From assembly GCA_022036555.1 (NCBI GenBank), contig CM039135.1, positions 41,022,799-41,086,798 of the forward strand: a DNA stretch of 64,000 nucleotides, read 5' to 3'. Numbering within the stretch: position 1 is the stretch's first letter; each line of letters opens with the position of its first letter. The notes under the pieces are model-generated. The model saw nothing but the letters and a program-made list of their open reading frames with translations, ran no database searches and was not told where the DNA came from. Below are positions 57,538 through 64,000 of this stretch, piece by piece. The position numbers and the translations under genes are program-made. Source of the DNA: Microstegium vimineum. Its lineage: Eukaryota > Streptophyta > Magnoliopsida > Poales > Poaceae.

Positions 57538-60500
57538 TCAATGGAGTGTGCCATCTTCTTGGTCATTGGCTGCTGTGTGGCCATTTGCTTCGCACTTTGC
57601 AGGAGCAGGTGAATTGGGCGATCTCACACCATTCGCCATTATTGGGGGCTGCTTATCTTCCTCAGTCACACTTGCTCTCTGTGCTTTCAGATCTGCAACC
57701 TTCTCGGAGATCTTGTCCGAGTCTGGCTTATTGACAACAGGTTGTTCCTCTAACAGTTCTAAGCGCCTGAGAGACGGTACATCCCCATCACAATACCTGC
57801 GCCACATATCCCTGTATGCAGCTTCCAGGCCACGGGTGAATTTCTCTCCATCACAGACGGGTGACTTCATCATCAGTTCCCGGAGGCTAATTCTCAGTTC
57901 TTGCAAGGCATTCACATCTGTTGCCAAACCCAACGCTATGCTGACATACTCATCTTCAGTTTTGGCAACCAGCCTTCCCAACCCTACAACATAGGGGGGA
58001 AGACAAAACATCAACCCATAGACAATAGTTCCATTTGGATAATAAATTCCATGTAGCAGTGGAAGGAAAATGGCCTTGTTTGTTAGTTAGAAGATTTATT
58101 AACTATTAGTAGCTTAGTAAAACATTATCTTGTTCAGATAATACATGCTAAGTATAACAAAAATGAAAGCAGGCCGCGGAAAAGTGAACCTTTGATAGAG
58201 GCTCTACACATAGATGAAAATGTAGCAACTTACCAACTGTGCTCAGCAGGCTAACACCAACATTATGAGCATGGACAGCACCAGCCATTGTAACACATGG
58301 AACGCCCATGTATAAAGATTCACATGTAGTCGTAGTACCAGCATATGGAAATGTATCCAAGCTGCAAAAACAAAGAAAACCATTCAGATGCTGTTTCATG
58401 TGACACCAAAAATGCCGTTCAAACTACCATGAACTGAGACTACAACCAATGACAGTATGCCACAACTGCTCACCTGATGTCCATCAAGGAATACGCCTGC
58501 ATGTGATCATGATTCAGATGGATGAGTGGCAACAGATCAACCCACAATGACTCCAAACCCAACTCCTCTAGTGTGGACAAAAATTTCTGTCTTATATTCT
58601 CACAGCAGAATGGTTTGCACTTAACCACAAGCCTGGAGTTAGGGACTGCACATAATATTTTGGCCCAAACTTGCAATACTTTCGGTGTAATCTGTAAAGA
58701 AAATAAATTAATTGAGTGATTCAGCAGAAAAGCAAATATTTCAAGTGTTAATTGTCACCTTTGCTAGATTGTTAAAGCTCCCAAAAGTGATGAAACCATT
58801 TGAAATTTCTGGTGTTGGACAAATGGGCCCAGCTTCCGGGAAGTAGTATAACAAAGAAAGCTTTCAGGAAGGCGCACCAACTCTTCAACATGCCTGCAGA
58901 GAATTCCTGCTATGAGCTTCTACATGTCTGAGGATAGAAAACTACATACTGGAATAACTGTAACTGCAAGATGAGCGTGTCTTACTTTTGTTTTGTAATA
59001 GGTGGATCAGCAAATGAGTCTGAGATTCGGTAGTCAATTGTTGGCAAACCTGTTGTATTGGGGTAGCCAATCCACGTAACCTGTAAGGGCATACAATTCC
59101 AGGTTAAAACAAAGCCTGGTCATCAGATAAAAAATGAATATTGCTCCTGTGAGAACATTTCTGAAAATAACAGAGGAAACAGATATGCAACATTCAGCGC
59201 CGAACTACCTGAATAGGAGCAGGTCGGCATGCCATTGTTCCTAATTTATTATTTGCTGTGTGACCAGTAAGTTCCACAAGTATGTCCACTTTATCCTCCC
59301 TTACCAAGCTAATAACCCTCTTTTCATCAATACCATATATATCTCTCCACAATCCACCCTTTTTCAACACCTTATCCTTGAAGAAAATGTGAGTGGAAAA
59401 TGATTAAACAAAACAGAGGAAAAGTGTCATGAAAAATGACAAAGGAAACCATGAAGTTTACATGCTCAAAAAAAGGACAAAGGTCACTAAATATATCTTA
59501 TGTTTTGATTTATTTATTTTTAGAAAAAAAAAAGGACCATTTCTACGCTTCAACATAAATTTTGGTTCCTAATAAAGAAAGCAACCTAATAAATTGATGG
59601 CTGAAAGTGTGTACAATCCAGACAATCAGGTCAGCTGAAAAGGAACAGTTTTTATACCTTTACAACACCAGAGTAGACAACCATTTTGCAATTTGTGTAG
59701 TCATGGTGTGTAAGGGGAGCTTCAATAAAGTAGGACACAGAATGAGTAAAGTAATCAGGAGACAAATAACCGATGATCAATGGGCGATCAGCAATTTTTG
59801 AGTTATCCCAACTTGTATATTGTGGATACAATTTCATAAACCGTTTTCCCCACTCCCTGTAAAACAAATAAAAGACTGAACAATCCTGCTGATATTTAAC
59901 TCGTGGAAATTGTTTCCAGTGGAAACAAAGGCAATGCTAAACATGTCAAGCCTACAAAATGACCTGTGAGCTTCATAAAGCTTGTCATCTGAGCCCTCGT
60001 CAATATAGTTCATTGCAAGCAAACGGTTCTGTAAAATGAATTAGCGTGCAACTTTGTCACATAACGAGACAAATGTAAGCGATATGGTCAGCCATTGAAA
60101 AAATATGAACCCATGGCTGTTTTATAAAAGTTATAGAAAAGTAACAAGACAGATACTTCCAACCAAAAGCAAAGTTTAAGTAATGAAATTCATTCCAGAA
60201 TGATAAAGATGTGATAATATAATTATTCAGATGTGCAACATCTACCCATGGCTGTTTACCAAACTGGCAAAGCTTATTCAAGAATTATTAGTAATAATTT
60301 CTGATATAATCAACATCAACATCAACATCAACAAAGCCTGTAGTCCCAAGCAAGTTGGGGTAGGCTAGAGTTGAAACCCAACAAGATACCCAAGTCATGG
60401 TTCCGGCACTTCAATAGCTGCTTTCCGGGCAATCCTATCCAAACATAGATCTCTAGATATATCCCAAGCTTTTAAATCCCTATTCACCGCCTCCGCCCAT

Positions 60501-63500
60501 GTCAACTTCGGCCTTCCTCTGCCTCTCCTTATATTATTAGCTTGGCTTGGGACTCCACACCCACAGCGCACTGGTGCATCTGGCGGTCTCCTCTGGACAT
60601 GGCCAAACCATCTCAACCGATGTTGGACAAGCTTTTCTTCAATTGGTGCCACCCCTAGGCGATCACGTATATCATCATTCCGCACTCGGTCCATTCTTGT
60701 GTGACCACAGATCCAACGCAACATGCGCATTTCTGCAACACTCATTTGTTGAACATGTCGAGCCTGCCAACATTCGGCTCCATACAACATTGCAGGTCTA
60801 ATTGCTGTCCTATAGAACTTGCCTTTTAGCTTTTGGGGTACCCTCTTGTCACATAGAATGCCAGAAGCTTGACTCCACTTGATCCACCCTGCTTTGATTC
60901 TATGGCTAACATCTGCATCAATATCTCCATCCATTTGTAGCATCGATCCCAGATATCGGAAGGTGTCCTTTTTAGGCACGACTTGACCTTCCAAACTCAC
61001 ATCTCCCTCATCCTGAGCCGTTGTGCCAAAGTCGCATTTCATATACTCGGTTTAGTCCGACTTAGTCTAAAACCTTTAGACTCAAGGGTCTGCCGCCACA
61101 GCTCAAGTTTCCTATTTACTCCCGCCAAGCTTTCATCAACTAACACTACATCATCGGCGAAGAGCATGCACCAATATAATCAAATCTTTAATTACAACAT
61201 AAAGCAGCCCAAAAAAATATATAACGAGCATACTTGAGGAGTACCTGGCCAGCATTTCGTGAATCAGGATCAATATGAAGGCATCTCTCGTAAGCATGAA
61301 TTGCTAAATCAATACTACCAGCGTCTCTGTAAAGAACACCTAGGATGACAAAAAAAACGATGAAAGACATTTAATAACTCTGATAAAATAATTTTAAGTT
61401 GTCTTGCAATTTGGAGTTGAAAAACAAATACAATATTGCTACAAAAGGTGAGCAGCAAGGCATATGATTTGACATGCCCACATCTTACAAGGTGACTCTT
61501 ATATCAGAAAACTATATATCAAACATACCATTTTAAGCATTTGCACAGCATTATTGGTTATTCATTACCTAGATTATTATATGCTTCAGCATATGCGGGA
61601 TTTGCATGTATGGCCTTCTCAATCATACTTGCAGCAGAATCCATCTTACCCTATATAAATATATGCATATTTGAGTAGGCTAAAAGAGCAAAGTAACAAG
61701 AAAAACAAAAGAGAAGTTGTGCAAGGGAGATCTGATAAGAGGAACAGACCTGAACAGTATAGACAACTCCAAGGTTATTTAGTGACTGAGCGAAAAGTGG
61801 CTTAATTGATAGTGCCATCTGAAAACATTAAAAAAAATTAATATTTGCCCACAAAAAAACTGAATGCAAAAGCAAAATTAGTTTCACTTACTTGATAACA
61901 TTCAACAGCTTTGTCAAGGTTATCTCTATCCTTGTATATTACTCCTAAATTGTTGCACGCTTCTGCACAGCGAGGATTGAAGTGCAGAGCAAGCTCATAA
62001 AAGACAATTGCCTTCACATGATTCAGAAAAATGCAATCTTCAGCTTAAGGTGAACCTTGATGTTAGAACAGAATTAACGAGATTAGCATATAACTGACCA
62101 TCTCAAAATTCAACATTTCACCATATGCAACGCCAAGATTATACATGGCGCCAGCATAGTGCCAATTATAGAACAGAGCTTTCTTGTAATATGCCACACC
62201 TTGATTGATGTCACCTTCAATTTTTACCTGTGGATTCCCAATGTTTGAATTAGTAAGTGGAAACAAAAGAGATGTCCAAATAATCAATCACTAACAAATG
62301 CTCATCCTCATACATAAGAACTTCAAAACTAAAATAACTAAAATATGTGATGCATAAGTGATGTTTACATTAAGGGTGGTCAGACTGTTTCTATGTTGTC
62401 AAATTTAACATGCTGAAATTAAATATGAATGGATAACCACTTGTTAATAGTTATGTTTGCTTCAATAAGGGCAAGAGATAAGAACAGAAAGACTTTTGCT
62501 TTAAAGAATGCTTGAGTAGTGGAGTTACAGTTCAATCCTATCTGGTATGATCAGTACGAACTTGTGAATTACACAAAAACAAAGAAAATAAAATGATGGC
62601 AACCACTAGGATAAACACAGTACACACCAAAAAAATAAATATTCTGATCTAGTTGAAATAGCAAGGGAAAAGTCTGCACCTTTGTTCCCAAGTCAGTTAG
62701 TGCTATTGCCATATTATTCTTAGCAATCTCAAAGTTGGGGGAAATAGTCAAGCACCTGTATTACAGTAAGATCATGGCAGGAGCATTTTTTTTTCTCGAA
62801 TACACAGGAGGACTGCGTATCATTGTATTAATAGAGGAGATGGCAGGAGCATTTCAAGTCCTCAGCATGTTACTGTTGTATATTACTCAGATAACTAGAG
62901 TACTTGACGTGATAAAGAAAGATACCTCTCGTAGCAGGCAATTGCTGCTTCTAGATCTCCCCGATTCTTATAGATAACTCCCATGTTGCAATAGGCCTCG
63001 GCATACAATGGTCTCTCCAGTGCAGCTTTCTCATAACAACTAAGAGCCATTTCAAATTGCATCATCTCTGAATAAACAACTCCAAGGTTGTAATAAGCCG
63101 GCTGTGTGAATTGGATTAAGGCATAACAATAATATAGAGTTGTCCATAGAAAGATAATATTAGCAAGACAGACACAAGCTGCTGTGATGATGGTACCGCA
63201 TAGTGGTTGTCTACTTCCAGAGCTTCACAGTATTTTTGAATTCCCTCCTCTGTGTTACCCGCAAGCTTCAAGCTAGTTCCAAGATCAGTCAACACAATAG
63301 CAAGAAATTCCAAAGCAGGTTTGTAGGAAGGATCTGCAGTCCGAGCTTTTTGATATGCCTGAACCAGTTTTTTATATTTTTCAATGAAACATTTAGGAAG
63401 CTAATACATGAAACTAACAGAAACTGTAAGAGCAGCACATTATTTTTTTTTATTTTTTTTTGCAATATGCTAATGTTAATTCATTTAACTAGGCAACATG

Positions 63501-64000
63501 CAAATGTTAATTCATTTAATTAGGCAGACATGGAAGAAAGGGACAGAGTTACGGTACAAACAAGATAATGGCACTAAAATTAGAGGACTGTAGTGTAGTA
63601 CTTAAGTCTAAAACTGACATATTTGTCTTTAAAATCACATAAACTACATATAATGTTCCGTCAGGTCTGGCATTCATAGCAATAACATATTGCAGACAAG
63701 GCTTATATTTTCTGTCACATGTTGCAATTCAAAAGATCAGTAATACAACAGATAGAATAGGAAATGCACATAATGCTTCCTGCAAATACCTCTGCAGCTT
63801 CAACCAAGTGACCCTCATCTTTGTAAATCATCCCACAATGTGTAAGAGCACACGCATTTCTAGGCTCAATTTTGACAACTTCTGTAAAGCACTCAATGGC
63901 CTGTCTTGGTAGGTTCTGCGCCTGGAGGCAAATCCCTTTCCCGATAAGGGCCTCCACATTGGCGCTCTCCTTCTCAAGAAAAATGTTGTACAAGTTGATC
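57538..64000 (-). CDS. SPY: SPINDLY, TPR-containing protein O-glycosyltransferase (GT41), 5' end outside the window
   Basis: A nuclear/cytosolic enzyme known to O-fucosylate DELLA repressors and other regulators, thus restraining gibberellin signalling. Minus-strand exons: >64000-63790, 63358-63197, 63101-62926, 62755-62680, 62227-62099, 62011-61892, 61818-61750, 61650-61569, 61339-61245, 60028-59964, 59856-59658, 59376-59209, 59080-58986, 58893-58759, 58691-58474, 58361-58234, 57983-57538. The first nine encode tandem TPR units (AYNNLGNxxx/AEAYxNxGVIYK type). The rest is the GT41 catalytic domain (GYLSPDYFTHSVSYFIEAPL, LVELTGHTANNKLGTMACRP, TFPYAGTTTTCESLYMGVPC, VHAHNVGVSLL). It ends in a hydrophilic tail (PPIMANGVRSPN...EDGTLH). 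Two defects: exon 58893-58759 is one base short at a G run (58838-58840 plus strand), and the start of exon 59376 lacks the roughly nine residues I expect. An 860-bp LINE lies in an intron. Confidence 0.93.
60314..61173 (-). mobile_element. 5'-truncated LINE (RTE-like) in a SPINDLY intron
   Basis: On the minus strand it starts within the reverse-transcriptase domain (CMLFADDVVLVDESLAGVNR). It continues to the C-terminal part (YLGSMLQMDGDIDADVSHRI, RTAIRPAMLYGAECW, MRMLRWICGHTRMDRVRND) and ends RKAAIEVPEP. The 3' end is a (TTGATG)n tract (60312-60330 plus strand, read CATCAA). ATATAATCAA flanks both sides (60304-60313 and 61174-61183) as a target-site duplication. The frame is shifted once after SRTK. 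The truncated 5' end, target duplication and microsatellite tail are typical of target-primed reverse transcription. Confidence 0.88.

Noticed and set aside
1..64000. tRNA, rRNA, snoRNA or microRNA genes
   Set aside because: I saw no cloverleaf consensus (A/B box pairs), rRNA or recognisable mature miRNA; the tRNA-Met match at 52241 is the retrotransposon PBS only.

Overview
This is a stretch of a plant nuclear genome, almost certainly a grass. The evidence is large GT-AG introns, GC-rich first exons with long AT-rich introns, dense MITEs, a SIRE-type copia element, a CACTA relic, and proteins that read like grass orthologues. No bacterial, organellar, CRISPR, rRNA or tRNA feature is seen. 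The mix of repeats suggests a panicoid grass (sorghum, sugarcane or Miscanthus relatives), but I cannot fix the species. From memory, SPINDLY and dihydroxy-acid dehydratase lie close together on rice chromosome 8, so the window is probably collinear with that region.

Genes from left to right: an internal exon of an unidentified gene (38-223, minus); a decayed coiled-coil gene (7754-9960, plus); a three-exon gene for a small unknown protein (11293-12130, minus); the complete 14-exon gene for plastid dihydroxy-acid dehydratase (16398-20764, minus); a signal-peptide-peptidase-like aspartic protease with a 1-bp reading-frame break (23624-28446, plus); a two-exon F-box gene (30018-32146, minus); a two-exon gene for a 91-residue membrane protein (33852-34911, plus); a six-exon spliceosome-type cyclophilin, CYP18-2/PPIL1-like (37084-39176, plus); a repeat-built ORF of unknown nature (54781-55128, plus); and most of SPINDLY, the TPR/GT41 protein O-glycosyltransferase, running off the right edge (57538-64000, minus). 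These are independent housekeeping and regulatory genes, not a pathway cluster.

Repeats make up much of the rest. The main ones are: a 3.26-kb solo LTR with a TTCTA target-site duplication (12732-15988); a 13.5-kb SIRE-like copia retrotransposon with near-identical LTRs, TSD CTCTT, PBS, PPT, intact gag, damaged pol and an extra envelope-position ORF (40298-53837); a CACTA mini-element with TSD TGT (55340-55828); a truncated LINE inside a SPINDLY intron (60314-61173); several MITEs; and a roughly 1-kb DNA element (35847-36900) carrying a captured fragment of a phytochelatin synthase gene.

The observations most worth a second look are the captured phytochelatin synthase fragment, the palindromic GACGGACG/CGTCCGTC arrays present in both LTRs and upstream of the third ORF of the copia element, the matching 1-bp losses in C runs in SPPL1 and SPINDLY (assembly error or allele decay), the missing exon start in SPINDLY, and the tandemly duplicated 3' exon region of the F-box gene. 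I saw no clear new multi-gene system.
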